Positions 1 through 7,814 of a stretch of DNA of 9,248 bases are shown here, piece by piece. The DNA lies in assembly GCA_003486645.1 (NCBI GenBank), contig DNGI01000086.1, forward strand, positions 1 through 9,248, read 5' to 3'. This stretch comes from Cyanobacteria bacterium UBA11370 (lineage in GTDB: Bacteria; Cyanobacteriota; Cyanobacteriia; Cyanobacteriales; Coleofasciculaceae). The notes beneath the pieces are model-generated. The model worked only from the letters and a program-made list of their open reading frames with translations, had not been told where the DNA came from and ran no database searches. The position numbers and the translations under genes were made by a program. Every line of letters starts with the position of its first letter. The stretch's first letter is position 1.

Positions 1-28
1 TGGGGTGTGGGGTGTGGGGTGTGGGAGG
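1..28. repeat. Heptamer tandem repeat (TGGGGTG)n
   Basis: Three perfect copies of TGGGGTG (1-7, 8-14, 15-21) are followed by a diverged fourth, TGGGAGG (22-28). The array probably continues left of the window. A 7-bp unit is typical of the short tandemly repeated repetitive (STRR) sequences of cyanobacterial genomes. It lies about 100 bp beyond the stop codon of the minus-strand glycosidase gene, in a stretch (1-130) with no gene that I can support. Confidence 0.85.
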
Positions 29-84
29 AAATGAATGTACTAGACCTGTGGTAAAAATTCTTGTGGGGTAGGTATCCTGCCTTT

Positions 85-106
85 AACCTTATTTCCTAGA
101 AAGGTT
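85..106. other. Small inverted repeat downstream of the glycosidase gene
   Basis: AACCTT (85-90) and AAGGTT (101-106) form a perfect 6-bp stem with a 10-nt loop, 24 bp past the minus-strand stop codon. A second weak hairpin (about 70-82, GGTAGG/CCTGCC with one G-U pair) lies further downstream. Neither is followed by a T-tract in the minus direction, so a terminator role is only a guess from position. Confidence 0.25.
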
Positions 107-130
107 GATTGTAGAGATGTTGTAATGTCT

Positions 131-2209
131 TTACGGAACAAGGGGATGGAAGATACCAAGACCATTATGAACACGCGCAGCCGTGTAGGGAGAGCGATCC
201 AACAAAGAACCTCCGAGATAAAGTCCTGTTGAACTACCACCGTCGAAATTGAGGGCATCAATCGCTCCTAATTTTTGCATTAACTGAGCGGTTTCGGTTA
301 GGGTAGGTCCAGATCCGCCGACTCGATTGTGAATCGCTGCGATAATGAGAGTACCTGGGGTAGTCGTAGCGATCGCACTCCGAACTGCTGCTTGTTGAGC
401 AAACGCATCACTAAATTGTTCGGCTTTGGCATCTAATACGATTTGTCGGTTTTGCACTAACAGTGGTCCTGCTCCTAAACTATGAGGATAATTATTAAAG
501 TCAGCAGGTATAGTACTGCTTTCAAGTTTTACTGGAGTGCCAATCCTGAGTAGATTAGTTACTGATGCGGTAGTGTTGGAGCGTAAGGTTAACAGATAAC
601 CTGTAGTAGGAATAGGAAAGGATTCTTGACCTGCCAGTCCTCCAGGTTGCTGAGTAACAATCTGGTTATTCTCAACTAAGATAATAATTTCATTATCGGT
701 TAGTGGGGTATAAGTGGCTCCCCACTCCGGAGTATAGCGAGAAATTCCGGCTTGGACATAGCCACTGTTGAGAAAAAGTATGGGTAGACGTTCTCCCGTT
801 GACGTGATTAAACTTTCACTTAGACTCAAACGTCCGATTTTAAATTGACCATTATCCGTCCAAGCGATCGCACCTCGGTTAAGAATGGGTCCTGAGAACC
901 ACCTCCCATCTCGACGAATCGCACCTAAAGGCAATTGATTATTACGATTAAAAAAGCCAGCATTAATTGCTGCCGATGCCTGCCATAATTGAGCAGTTTG
1001 GATTAAAGGGGCGGTTCCGACTTGGGTATTGGGATTACTCCAAATCGGTTTAAGACTTATACCAGGGGTTCTGGGATCGACTTCTAGCCATACGACCGGG
1101 AATCTATCTTCTTTTAGATTGACATACTGTTGATGCCATCGGATACCTGGTGCCCAGAAAATATCTTTTTCCATCATGGCATCGGGTCGGAGATCGATGA
1201 CTAAGCGATTGGGGTTTGGTAAGCTAAAAACCTGTAACCGCAGACCTTGGGGAATTGTGACTTGAATTGTGGTTTGATTAGAGTTAGTTTGGACACGAAT
1301 AACAGGTGTATCAGTCGATGGAACGGATATTGGTGCTGCTTCCTCTTCGTCTTGCTGCTGCTGAGGTGGAGGAGGGTTGAATTGCTCAATAATTGAGGGA
1401 TCGGCTACTCCTTCTAAGGTTATTATGCCTTCCGTGCGGCGATCGCTGACTTGCCAGGGCGTGGGGCGATCTAGATCCAGTACAATCCGATAGCCTGATG
1501 GTTGAGGGCTTGTTCTAATCATTTGCAGCCGTGCTGGTACAGAAGAGAGGTATAATGTATCTCCCTGGGCTTGTAACTGTAAACCCGCAACGTTAGCAAA
1601 ATCCGTAATATCTAAATAGCGATAAGCACCACTAAGTTGAGTAGCGAGGATAATTGGTGTAGTTGGGGAGTTGGTAAACCACTGAATCGGTTGTTGGGTA
1701 AAATTCCCTGTACTCAGTAAGTCTATCCCTAACGTTTGCTGGAGTCCTACATCACTAATCCCGGTGCGTACTGATGCGCCTAATTGCCACTGTCTCCAAG
1801 CAACGGTTACTATTTGTCCATTTAAGGATAGTTTTGTGCCTTGTTGGATGAGTTGGGGAGATGTTTGAGATAAAAATTGTGCCCGACGGGGAGGAGTTAA
1901 CGCCTGTGACCCAGAGGTTTTAAGCTTAGAGTGTTGCTCTTCTGCTAAAGTGCGTTCTAGACTAGCAGTTGCCCTAACCACTAAAATTTCTAGAATTTCC
2001 CGCATTGGATGGCTTTGTAAGACTAGGGGTTCAGTGGCGTTAACTCGAACTCGCATCCCTGTCCACCATAAGGATGAGCCTAACAATGTGAGAAGGCAAG
2101 AGGCAAGAGGTAAGAGGGTTAGATTTCGTCGTCCCTTTTGAGTGATTCTTGTCTTTAGGGTTAGGATTGGGTTTGGGGAGAAGGGAATTTTTGAAGGTTT
2201 GGGCCGCAT
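131..2209 (-). CDS. Phosphodiester glycosidase (NAGPA-domain) family protein, membrane-anchored or secreted
   Basis: This 692-aa protein has a basic N-terminus (residues 1-28) and one hydrophobic segment (about 30-50). A possible signal-peptidase site VNA lies at 56-58, so it is exported or anchored facing the periplasm. Residues 60-340 hold strand-rich AMIN-like stretches (YRIVLDLDRP near 237, NRLVIDLRPDA near 332), separated by a Pro/Gln/Glu linker near 275-295. The C-terminal half is a NAGPA/DUF2233 domain: INAGFFN at 415-421, then GAGPLLV, and NFDGGSST with the DGG at 656-658. In this family the domain cleaves sugar-1-phosphate diesters, as in lysosomal uncovering enzyme; bacterial substrates are mostly unknown. 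AMIN domains suggest envelope targeting, which is inference. The ATG at 2207-2209 gives the only sensible start; no clear Shine-Dalgarno precedes it. The gene is divergent from glutamate synthase, with no evident functional link. Part of the membrane segment is encoded by a heptamer repeat. Confidence 0.88.
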   Translation of the reverse strand: MRPKPSKIPFSPNPILTLKTRITQKGRRNLTLLPLASCLLTLLGSSLWWTGMRVRVNATEPLVLQSHPMREILEILVVRATASLERTLAEEQHSKLKTSGSQALTPPRRAQFLSQTSPQLIQQGTKLSLNGQIVTVAWRQWQLGASVRTGISDVGLQQTLGIDLLSTGNFTQQPIQWFTNSPTTPIILATQLSGAYRYLDITDFANVAGLQLQAQGDTLYLSSVPARLQMIRTSPQPSGYRIVLDLDRPTPWQVSDRRTEGIITLEGVADPSIIEQFNPPPPQQQQDEEEAAPISVPSTDTPVIRVQTNSNQTTIQVTIPQGLRLQVFSLPNPNRLVIDLRPDAMMEKDIFWAPGIRWHQQYVNLKEDRFPVVWLEVDPRTPGISLKPIWSNPNTQVGTAPLIQTAQLWQASAAINAGFFNRNNQLPLGAIRRDGRWFSGPILNRGAIAWTDNGQFKIGRLSLSESLITSTGERLPILFLNSGYVQAGISRYTPEWGATYTPLTDNEIIILVENNQIVTQQPGGLAGQESFPIPTTGYLLTLRSNTTASVTNLLRIGTPVKLESSTIPADFNNYPHSLGAGPLLVQNRQIVLDAKAEQFSDAFAQQAAVRSAIATTTPGTLIIAAIHNRVGGSGPTLTETAQLMQKLGAIDALNFDGGSSTGLYLGGSLLDRSPYTAARVHNGLGIFHPLVP
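2094..2121. repeat. Heptamer repeat (AGGCAAG)n inside the glycosidase membrane segment
   Basis: AGGCAAG occurs at 2094-2100 and 2101-2107, then AGGTAAG at 2108-2114 and a decayed AGGGTTA at 2115-2121. Read on the minus strand in the gene's frame it encodes TLLPLASCLL, the first half of the hydrophobic segment (residues about 31-40). This repeat family is common in cyanobacterial intergenic DNA, from general knowledge. Here it is coding and supplies a functional-looking hydrophobic stretch. Confidence 0.75.
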
Positions 2210-2254
2210 ATCAAGAAATGATGACGTAATCGGACTCGCCTAGGCAGGTAGAGC

Positions 2255-2260
2255 TTTATA
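2255..2260 (-). promoter_or_regulatory. Possible -10 element of the glycosidase gene
   Basis: The minus strand reads TATAAA here, 45 bp upstream of the glycosidase ATG. The hexamer about 17 bp further upstream (TTTAGT, at 2278-2283) matches the sigma-70 -35 consensus poorly. A second candidate, TATAGT, lies a little further upstream. This is only a weak prediction. Confidence 0.25.
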
Positions 2261-2312
2261 AGGTGATGTGCATTTAAACTAAACACTATAAACTTGGAGA
2301 GCCTGGTAACAG

Positions 2313-2333
2313 ACAACGGACGACGGACAGAAA
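2313..2333. repeat. Heptamer repeat (ACAACGG)n, intergenic copy
   Basis: The units are ACAACGG (2313-2319), ACGACGG (2320-2326) and a decayed ACAGAAA (2327-2333). It is the same 7-bp family as the longer in-frame tract inside glutamate synthase at 5466-5500. Its position between the two divergent promoters would affect spacing rather than coding. Confidence 0.65.
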
Positions 2334-2382
2334 CTAGAAAGGTGAATCGGTAGTTTAAATAGGGATGAGTTTATAATTTTCT

Positions 2383-2396
2383 GTATTCAACATTAC
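2383..2396. promoter_or_regulatory. Candidate NtcA-binding site (GTA-N8-TAC)
   Basis: The sequence is GTATTCAACATTAC, a perfect GTA-N8-TAC, flanked by T and A so that the extended TGTA-N8-TACA is also met. NtcA is the CRP-family nitrogen regulator of cyanobacteria; it senses 2-oxoglutarate and controls GS-GOGAT genes in several species. The bare 6-base match is expected about twice by chance in a window of this size, the extended 8-base match about 0.14 times. The site is symmetric, so it could serve either divergent gene. For a plus-strand start near 2455 its centre would sit near -65, an upstream (class I-like) position. Confidence 0.55.
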
Positions 2397-2421
2397 AGCA
2401 GCCCGACCCAGAAATCGGGGA

Positions 2422-2448
2422 TTGCTAGAAGAGACTATTTCCTATAAG
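2422..2448 (+). promoter_or_regulatory. Candidate glutamate synthase promoter (-35 TTGCTA, -10 TATAAG)
   Basis: TATAAG (2443-2448) is a good -10 match. TTGCTA (2422-2427) matches four of six -35 bases, with a short 15-bp spacer, which suits an activator-assisted promoter. Transcription would begin near 2455, giving a leader of about 360 nt. A TATATT at 2797-2802 is closer to the gene but would leave almost no leader. Confidence 0.3.
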
Positions 2449-2526
2449 ATTTCTAATCTGCCAATCTATCATTGTGCCATTCTTGGAGCAAGTGCTAGAC
2501 CCCCTGACCGCTCTCTCTACCCCTTA

Positions 2527-2574
2527 GATAGGTTCCTCAAACAGACGATTGAAGTATCTGTTCCCTTTCCTATC
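2527..2574 (+). other. Nested leader hairpin upstream of the terminator
   Basis: The outer stem is GATAGG (2527-2532) with CCTATC (2569-2574). The inner stem is AACAGA (2540-2545) with TCTGTT (2557-2562), closing an 11-nt loop. Both arms are perfect 6-mers. The two stems are separated by a pyrimidine-rich internal loop. It ends about 20 nt before the intrinsic terminator, so in a leader RNA it would fold first. Confidence 0.4.
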
Positions 2575-2593
2575 CTTAAACCTAGAAGTTAAA

Positions 2594-2628
2594 CTGCATC
2601 CGAGGTAACTTAAGGATGTAGCTTTTTT
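2594..2628 (+). terminator. Intrinsic terminator in the glutamate synthase leader
   Basis: CTGCATCC (2594-2601) pairs with GGATGTAG (2614-2621), 8 bp including one G-U pair, around a 12-nt loop. One base later comes a run of six T (2623-2628). This is a standard Rho-independent layout on the plus strand. It stands 184 bp upstream of the glutamate synthase start with no gene before it, so it would end a small RNA or act as an attenuator. An alternative stem, AAGTTA (2586-2591) with TAACTT (2606-2611), extendable by CCT/AGG into 2613-2615, competes with it. Confidence 0.6.
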
Positions 2629-2812
2629 GTCACCGACTCCCTGCTTGTCAGAGGTAGCTCACAATCCCAAGATTGGTTCTGTAGACTCGCCCTTATCCTA
2701 AATTGTTTCTAAATTTTTTTCTTTGAAGTCACCATGGAAGTAAGCCGGAAACTCTGAATTTTGCTACTGGGTTAACAACTGGACAATCCGTAAATTTATA
2801 TTAGTAAAAAAC

Positions 2813-5800
2813 ATGAATCAACCGATGGAAAACAGGAGCATCAACCTCAATCAACCAGACCATGCCTGGAATCAAGGTAATATACCCTATGGGGGTCAGC
2901 GATGGTTAGTCGAAGAACGGGATGCGTGTGGGGTTGGCTTCATTGCTTCAACCCAAGGTACTCCTAGCCATAAACTTATTGAACAAGCGTTATCGGCTTT
3001 GGGTTGTCTAGAACATCGGGGAGGATGTAGCGCTGATCGGGACTCTGGCGATGGTTCAGGTTTAATGACAGCCATTCCTTGGGACTTGCTCAAGCCTTGG
3101 TTGATCCAGCACAATAGTCCTATGCCGCCTACTGAGCAGTTAGGGGTCGGTATGGTCTTTTTACCACAAAATGCGACTCTTGCTCAAAAAGCCCGTGAAA
3201 TTGTTACAGAAGTTTTAGGACAAGAAAATTTAACTGTACTGGGATGGCGAGAGGTTCCTGTACAACCTGAAGTACTGGGTATTCAAGCGCGAGAACACCA
3301 ACCCCACATTGAACAGGTGATTGTACAATCTGCCAATTGCCAGGGAGATGAACTGGAACGATTACTTTACAAGGTACGACGGCGGATTGGTAAGGCTTTA
3401 GAATCCACAGGGACGCTGAAATGGTCGGATGATTTTTATATCTGTTCCTTCTCCAGCCGCACGATAGTCTATAAAGGCATGGTGCGATCGGCCGTATTGG
3501 GAGAATTTTATCAAGATTTAACCAATCCAGATTACCAAAGTGCCTTTGCTGTCTATCATCGCCGCTTTAGTACTAACACTATGCCCAAATGGCCCCTCGC
3601 TCAACCGATGCGGTTACTGGGACACAATGGCGAGATTAATACGCTGCTGGGTAATATTAACTGGATGATGGCGCGTGAAGCAGACTTAACTCATCCTCTA
3701 TGGGGAACACCCACTCAGCCGTCAGACATTAAGACTCAAGAGGCAGCACTCAGTACACCTGCTGAATCTGCTACAGAATTAGCAGACCTAAAACCCATTG
3801 TCAATCCAGATAATAGTGACTCGGCAACACTGGATAATGTACTGGAGTTATTAGTGCGGTCTGGACGTAGCCCTCTGGAAGCTTTAATGATTATGGTGCC
3901 AGAAGCGTATCAAAATCAGCCAGATTTGGAGAATTATCCAGAGATTATTGATTTTTACGAGTACTATCGAGGAATTCAGGAAGCCTGGGATGGTCCAGCG
4001 TTGTTAGTATTTAGTGATGGTAAAGTAGTTGGAGCCACCCTCGATCGCAACGGACTACGACCCGCACGCTATAGTATTACCAAAGATGGGTATGTCGTCG
4101 TTGCCTCAGAAGCCGGAGTTGTAGACTTACCCGAAGCGGAGATTATTGAAAAGGGTCGGTTGGGTCCAGGACAAATGATTGCGGTGGACTTTGAAACCCA
4201 TGAGATATTGAAAAATTGGGAAATTAAGCAGCGAGTTGCTAAAACCTTACCCTATGGTGAGTGGTTACACCAGCATCGGCAATTAATTAAACCCCAACCG
4301 TTTAGTAATGCCTCTCAATTAAACCCACAAGCCCTATTACGTCAGCAAACGGCTTTTGGTTACACAGCCGAAGATCTAGAACTGATTATAGAGCCGATGA
4401 CGACTCAAGGGAAAGAACCCACATTCTGTATGGGCGATGATATTCCCTTAGCCGTACTATCAGATAAGCCGCGTTTACTGTATGACTACTTTAAACAACG
4501 CTTTGCTCAAGTCACAAACCCACCGATAGATCCCCTCCGGGAAAGTTTGGTGATGTCATTAAATATACAGCTAGGCGCACGGGGAAATTTGTTAGAAGCG
4601 AAGCCCGACTATGCCAAACTGTTAAAGTTAGAGACACCTGTTCTCAATGAGGCGGAGTTAGAGGCGGTTAAAAATTCTGGATTTAAAACTAGCCAACTTT
4701 CGACATTATTCGAGATTAGCGCTGGTCCACAGGGATTAGAAGCCGCCATACACCGTTTACGTGACCAAGCGGTTGAGGCGGTGAAGGCAGGGTCTAAAAT
4801 TCTGATCTTAAGCGATAAGATGGGCGGAAGTGTGAGTGAAAGCCACAGCTATATTCCTCCCCTGTTAGCGGTCGGTGCAGTTCATCACTATTTAATCCGT
4901 CAGGGATTGCGGATGAAAGCGTCCATTGTAGTAGAAACTGCCCAGTGTTGGAGTACTCATCACTTTGCCTGTTTAATTGGATATGGTGCGGCGGGAGTTT
5001 GTCCTTACCTAGCATGGGAATCAGTACGGAATTGGTGGTCAGATTCCAGGACGCAGAAACTGATGGAGCGGGGTAAAATCGTAAATATTACGATAGAAGA
5101 CGCTCAAAATAACTATCGTAATGCTGTAGAAGGCGGATTATTGAAAATTCTCTCTAAAATGGGAATTTCATTACTCTCCTCTTACCAAGGCGCACAGATT
5201 TTTGAAGCACTGGGGATTGGATCGGATTTGTTACAACTAGGCTTTGCGGGTACAACGTCCCGGTTGGGTGGCTTAACGGTTGCGGAATTAGCCCAAGAAG
5301 TGATATCGTTCCATCAACGTGCCTTCCCCGAATTGAGTGGTAAGAAGCTAGAAAACTTTGGATTTATCCAGTACCGTCCTGGTGGCGAGTATCACATGAA
5401 TAGTCCGGAAATGGCAAAGGCGCTACATAAGGCTGTTGCTACATTTGCTAATGGGAAGTCGAATAACAACGGACAACCCACAACGGACAACGGACAAAAA
5501 ACCGCTTACGACCACTATGATGTTTACAAGCAATACTTAGAAGAACGTCCGGTAACAGCGTTGCGGGATTTATTAGATTTTAATAGCGATCGCACTCCTA
5601 TCCCCATTGAAGAGGTAGAACCCGTTACCGAAATTGTCAAACGCTTCTGTACTGGTGCAATGTCGCTGGGTTCACTATCCAGAGAGGCACATGAAACCTT
5701 AGCGATCGCTATGAATCGAATTGGGGGTAAATCCAATAGTGGTGAAGGTGGGGAAGATCCAGTTCGGTTTAAAATTCTGGATGATGTAGATGAAAGCGGG

Positions 5801-7594
5801 TATTCTCCTACCTTACCTCATCTCAAAGGATTACAAAATGGAGATACCGCCAGTTCAGCGATTAAACAAGTCGCATCCGGACGCTTTGGCGTAACTCCAG
5901 CCTATCTGATGAGTGGCAAACAAGTTGAAATTAAAATAGCTCAAGGGGCAAAACCAGGAGAAGGCGGTCAATTACCGGGTAAAAAGGTTAGTGCCTATAT
6001 TGCCATGCTTCGGCGTTCTAAGCCAGGAGTCTCCCTGATTTCCCCACCCCCTCATCATGATATTTATTCCATTGAAGACTTAGCCCAGTTAATCTTCGAC
6101 TTGCACCAGATTAATCCTGTCGCTAAAGTATCGGTAAAATTAGTTGCTGAAATTGGGATCGGAACAGTCGCCGCAGGTGTAGCTAAAGCTAATGCTGATG
6201 TAATCCAAATTTCCGGTCACGATGGAGGAACGGGTGCATCTCCTCTAAGTTCCATTAAACACGCTGGCGTACCGTGGGAGCTAGGAGTAACAGAAGTCCA
6301 TCGAGTATTAATGCAAAATCAACTGCGCGATCGCGTACTATTACGGGCAGATGGTGGCTTTAAAACAGGTTGGGATGTCGTCATGGCAGCGTTAATGGGA
6401 GCAGAAGAATATGGCTTCGGTTCTGTCGCCATGATTGCCGAAGGATGTATTATGGCACGAATCTGCCACACCAACAACTGTCCCGTTGGAGTCGCCACCC
6501 AGCAAGAACACCTCCGCAAGCGGTTCCCCGGAATGCCAGAACACGTCGTTAACTTCTTCTACTTTATCGCCGAAGAAGTGCGATCGCTCCTCGCCCGGTT
6601 GGGTTATCGCTCCTTGACAGATATCATCGGTCGTGCTGATCTATTAAAGGTACGGGATGGAATCAAGTTAACAAAAGCCTCCAGCCTGAATCTGAATTGC
6701 CTAATTCAGTTACCCGATACCAAGAGCGATCGCACCTTCCTCAATCATGAAGAAGTCCACAGCAATGGTTCAGTCCTGGATGACCAAATCCTTGCCGACG
6801 CGGACATTCAAGCTGCCATTCGCAACCAAGGCTCAGTAACACAAAATTTGACAATTGTCAATACTGACCGAACCGTTGGCGCACGGATTGCAGGTGCGAT
6901 CGCCAAGCAATATGGGGATACTGGATTTGAGGGGCAAATTACCTTAAACTTTACCGGAGCCGCAGGTCAAAGCTTTGGTGCGTTTAATTTACCTGGCATG
7001 ACCTTAAGCTTAACTGGTGATGCCAATGATTATATTGGCAAGGGAATGCACGGTGGTGAAATTATTATTAAACCACCTATAGATGCAACCTACGACCCAG
7101 CCAAAAATGTAATTGTGGGGAATACCTGCCTTTATGGTGCTACGGGGGGTACGCTGTTTGCCAATGGTGGTGCGGGTGAACGGTTTGCCGTCCGTAATTC
7201 TAAAGGATATGCGGTCATTGAGGGTGCAGGCGACCACTGTTGTGAGTATATGACAGGTGGAGTGATTATTGTGTTAGGAAATGTGGGTCGAAATGTTGGT
7301 GCTGGAATGACTGGCGGTTTGGCATATTTCCTGGATGAAGATGATAGTTTCCCCGCAAAAGTTAACCCGGAAATTGTTAAAATACAACGGGTAACAACAG
7401 CGGCTGGAGAACAGCAACTGAAAGGCTTAATTCAAGCTCATGCTGAACGGACAGGTAGTAAAAAAGCTCAGTTAATTTTGGATAATTGGTCTGAGTATTT
7501 GCCGAAATTCTGGCAAGTTGTACCGCCTTCGGAAGCAGATAGTCCAGAAGCGAATCCAAATGTAGTGGAGGAGAGAGAATTAAGTTCGGTGTAG
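2813..7594 (+). CDS. glsF: Ferredoxin-dependent glutamate synthase (Fd-GOGAT)
   Basis: The 1593-aa enzyme converts glutamine plus 2-oxoglutarate to two glutamates, using electrons from reduced ferredoxin. The gene is also named gltS or gltB. A short propeptide precedes the catalytic Cys39 (DACGVGF) of the type II glutamine amidotransferase domain (39 to about 430). The central domain follows (about 470-790), then the FMN/synthase domain (about 905-1260) with [14 protein letters not shown] starting at 1043. The 3Fe-4S cysteines are C1212, C1218 and C1223 (CX5CX4C). The GXGXG beta-helix domain closes it (about 1290-1570). An insertion like the ferredoxin loop (988-1011) and the tail [11 protein letters not shown] favour the ferredoxin over the NAD(P)H type. 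Length exceeds the Synechocystis enzyme (about 1556 aa, from memory) by roughly 35 residues. Part of this is a repeat-encoded insert at 885-896. The stop TAG is followed directly by in-frame TAA. The next ATG, codon 5, is an alternative start. Confidence 0.97.
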   Translation: MNQPMENRSINLNQPDHAWNQGNIPYGGQRWLVEERDACGVGFIASTQGTPSHKLIEQALSALGCLEHRGGCSADRDSGDGSGLMTAIPWDLLKPWLIQHNSPMPPTEQLGVGMVFLPQNATLAQKAREIVTEVLGQENLTVLGWREVPVQPEVLGIQAREHQPHIEQVIVQSANCQGDELERLLYKVRRRIGKALESTGTLKWSDDFYICSFSSRTIVYKGMVRSAVLGEFYQDLTNPDYQSAFAVYHRRFSTNTMPKWPLAQPMRLLGHNGEINTLLGNINWMMAREADLTHPLWGTPTQPSDIKTQEAALSTPAESATELADLKPIVNPDNSDSATLDNVLELLVRSGRSPLEALMIMVPEAYQNQPDLENYPEIIDFYEYYRGIQEAWDGPALLVFSDGKVVGATLDRNGLRPARYSITKDGYVVVASEAGVVDLPEAEIIEKGRLGPGQMIAVDFETHEILKNWEIKQRVAKTLPYGEWLHQHRQLIKPQPFSNASQLNPQALLRQQTAFGYTAEDLELIIEPMTTQGKEPTFCMGDDIPLAVLSDKPRLLYDYFKQRFAQVTNPPIDPLRESLVMSLNIQLGARGNLLEAKPDYAKLLKLETPVLNEAELEAVKNSGFKTSQLSTLFEISAGPQGLEAAIHRLRDQAVEAVKAGSKILILSDKMGGSVSESHSYIPPLLAVGAVHHYLIRQGLRMKASIVVETAQCWSTHHFACLIGYGAAGVCPYLAWESVRNWWSDSRTQKLMERGKIVNITIEDAQNNYRNAVEGGLLKILSKMGISLLSSYQGAQIFEALGIGSDLLQLGFAGTTSRLGGLTVAELAQEVISFHQRAFPELSGKKLENFGFIQYRPGGEYHMNSPEMAKALHKAVATFANGKSNNNGQPTTDNGQKTAYDHYDVYKQYLEERPVTALRDLLDFNSDRTPIPIEEVEPVTEIVKRFCTGAMSLGSLSREAHETLAIAMNRIGGKSNSGEGGEDPVRFKILDDVDESGYSPTLPHLKGLQNGDTASSAIKQVASGRFGVTPAYLMSGKQVEIKIAQGAKPGEGGQLPGKKVSAYIAMLRRSKPGVSLISPPPHHDIYSIEDLAQLIFDLHQINPVAKVSVKLVAEIGIGTVAAGVAKANADVIQISGHDGGTGASPLSSIKHAGVPWELGVTEVHRVLMQNQLRDRVLLRADGGFKTGWDVVMAALMGAEEYGFGSVAMIAEGCIMARICHTNNCPVGVATQQEHLRKRFPGMPEHVVNFFYFIAEEVRSLLARLGYRSLTDIIGRADLLKVRDGIKLTKASSLNLNCLIQLPDTKSDRTFLNHEEVHSNGSVLDDQILADADIQAAIRNQGSVTQNLTIVNTDRTVGARIAGAIAKQYGDTGFEGQITLNFTGAAGQSFGAFNLPGMTLSLTGDANDYIGKGMHGGEIIIKPPIDATYDPAKNVIVGNTCLYGATGGTLFANGGAGERFAVRNSKGYAVIEGAGDHCCEYMTGGVIIVLGNVGRNVGAGMTGGLAYFLDEDDSFPAKVNPEIVKIQRVTTAAGEQQLKGLIQAHAERTGSKKAQLILDNWSEYLPKFWQVVPPSEADSPEANPNVVEERELSSV
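5466..5500. repeat. Heptamer repeat (ACAACGG)n in frame within glutamate synthase
   Basis: Five 7-bp units run ACAACGG, ACAACCC, ACAACGG, ACAACGG, ACAAAAA. They fall in residues about 885-896 ([13 protein letters not shown] region), a polar, low-complexity stretch just before the conserved [19 protein letters not shown] segment. The insert lies between the central and FMN domains, where a flexible linker can be tolerated. The unit matches the intergenic tract at 2313-2333. Confidence 0.85.
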
Positions 7595-7595
7595 T

Positions 7596-7686
7596 AACTT
7601 GATATCGAATCCGGTTGAACAGTTATCAAACTTATATGTAGGGCGATCGCTCTCGATAACTAATTAGCCGGATTCGATATAAACTT
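7596..7686. repeat. MITE-like inverted repeat after glutamate synthase, with possible AACTT duplication
   Basis: ATATCGAATCCGG (7602-7614) and CCGGATTCGATAT (7668-7680) are perfect 13-bp inverted arms. Pairing continues inward to AGTTATC (7621-7627) with GATAACT (7655-7661). The arms are therefore 26 bp, with two wobble pairs and two mismatches, around a 27-nt loop holding a HIP1 palindrome (7643-7650). AACTT occurs on both sides (7596-7600, 7682-7686), one base outside the arms, as a target duplication might. It starts two bases after the stop codon. In RNA it would be a strong hairpin on both strands and could stop convergent transcription, though no T-run follows. Confidence 0.65.
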
Positions 7687-7701
7687 TTGAAGTATTAACT
7701 C

Positions 7702-7801
7702 AAGTTGCTAGTTACCTGATCAGGATAGCTAATGGCTAATAGCTAATGGCTCATTGTTCAAATTAGCAATTAGCAATCTCTTAGTTTATAACTAGCAACT
7801 T
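7702..7801. repeat. Second nested inverted repeat built on GCTAAT(N) heptamers
   Basis: The outer arms are AAGTTGCTAGTTA (7702-7714) and TAACTAGCAACTT (7789-7801), perfect over 13 bp. Inside is a heptamer array (GCTAATG, GCTAATA, GCTAATG, GCTCATT; 7728-7755). It is followed by its inverted counterpart AATTAGC twice (7761-7774). The 13-mers 7735-7747 and 7762-7774 pair with one mismatch around a 14-nt loop. The element ends 13 bp before the stop codon of the minus-strand sensor gene, so it may act as a terminator for both convergent genes. Confidence 0.65.
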
Positions 7802-7814
7802 ACGTTATTAGAAC

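Larger units (their letters stand above)
2210..2812. other. Divergent intergenic region between glycosidase and glutamate synthase genes
   Basis: These 603 bp hold no open frame that I would call a gene. From left to right they contain a weak minus-strand -10 candidate (2255-2260), a heptamer tract (2313-2333), an NtcA box (2383-2396), a plus-strand -35/-10 candidate (2422-2448), a nested hairpin (2527-2574) and an intrinsic terminator on the plus strand (2594-2628). The last 184 bp before the glutamate synthase start (2629-2812) are AT-rich with short T-runs, and I see no strong structure there. The ATG at 2813 lacks a Shine-Dalgarno sequence, as is frequent in cyanobacteria. Confidence 0.8.

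Noticed and set aside
40..261. A 73-codon minus-strand frame overlapping the 3' end of the glycosidase gene.
   Set aside because: It overlaps the conserved DGGSST region in another frame and shows no domain or ribosome-binding site.
2094..2108. The LASC at residues 35-38 of the glycosidase as a lipoprotein signal (lipobox).
   Set aside because: The hydrophobic part before the Cys is very short, a long 28-residue basic region precedes it, and strongly hydrophobic sequence continues after the Cys. The motif follows simply from the repeat's translation. A membrane anchor is the simpler reading.
2492..2527. An 11-codon GTG-started reading frame in the glutamate synthase leader, as an attenuation leader peptide.
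   Set aside because: It has no glutamate or glutamine codons, the GGAG upstream is only 3 nt from the GTG, and the peptide looks random.
2772..2802. TTAACA and TATATT as a promoter right before glutamate synthase.
   Set aside because: The 19-bp spacer is long and the predicted start would leave only a few bases before the ATG.
2629..2812. Possible glutamine riboswitch (glnA RNA motif) before glutamate synthase, prompted by GGAAGTAAG near 2736.
   Set aside because: The other conserved parts I know of (a 5' GTTCA and a 3' GAACGC forming the closing stem) are not present at suitable positions, and the short match alone is weak.
6370..6617. Two overlapping plus-strand open frames of 60 codons.
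   Set aside because: They are out-of-frame shadows of the conserved FMN/iron-sulfur region of glutamate synthase, with no start signals or family features.
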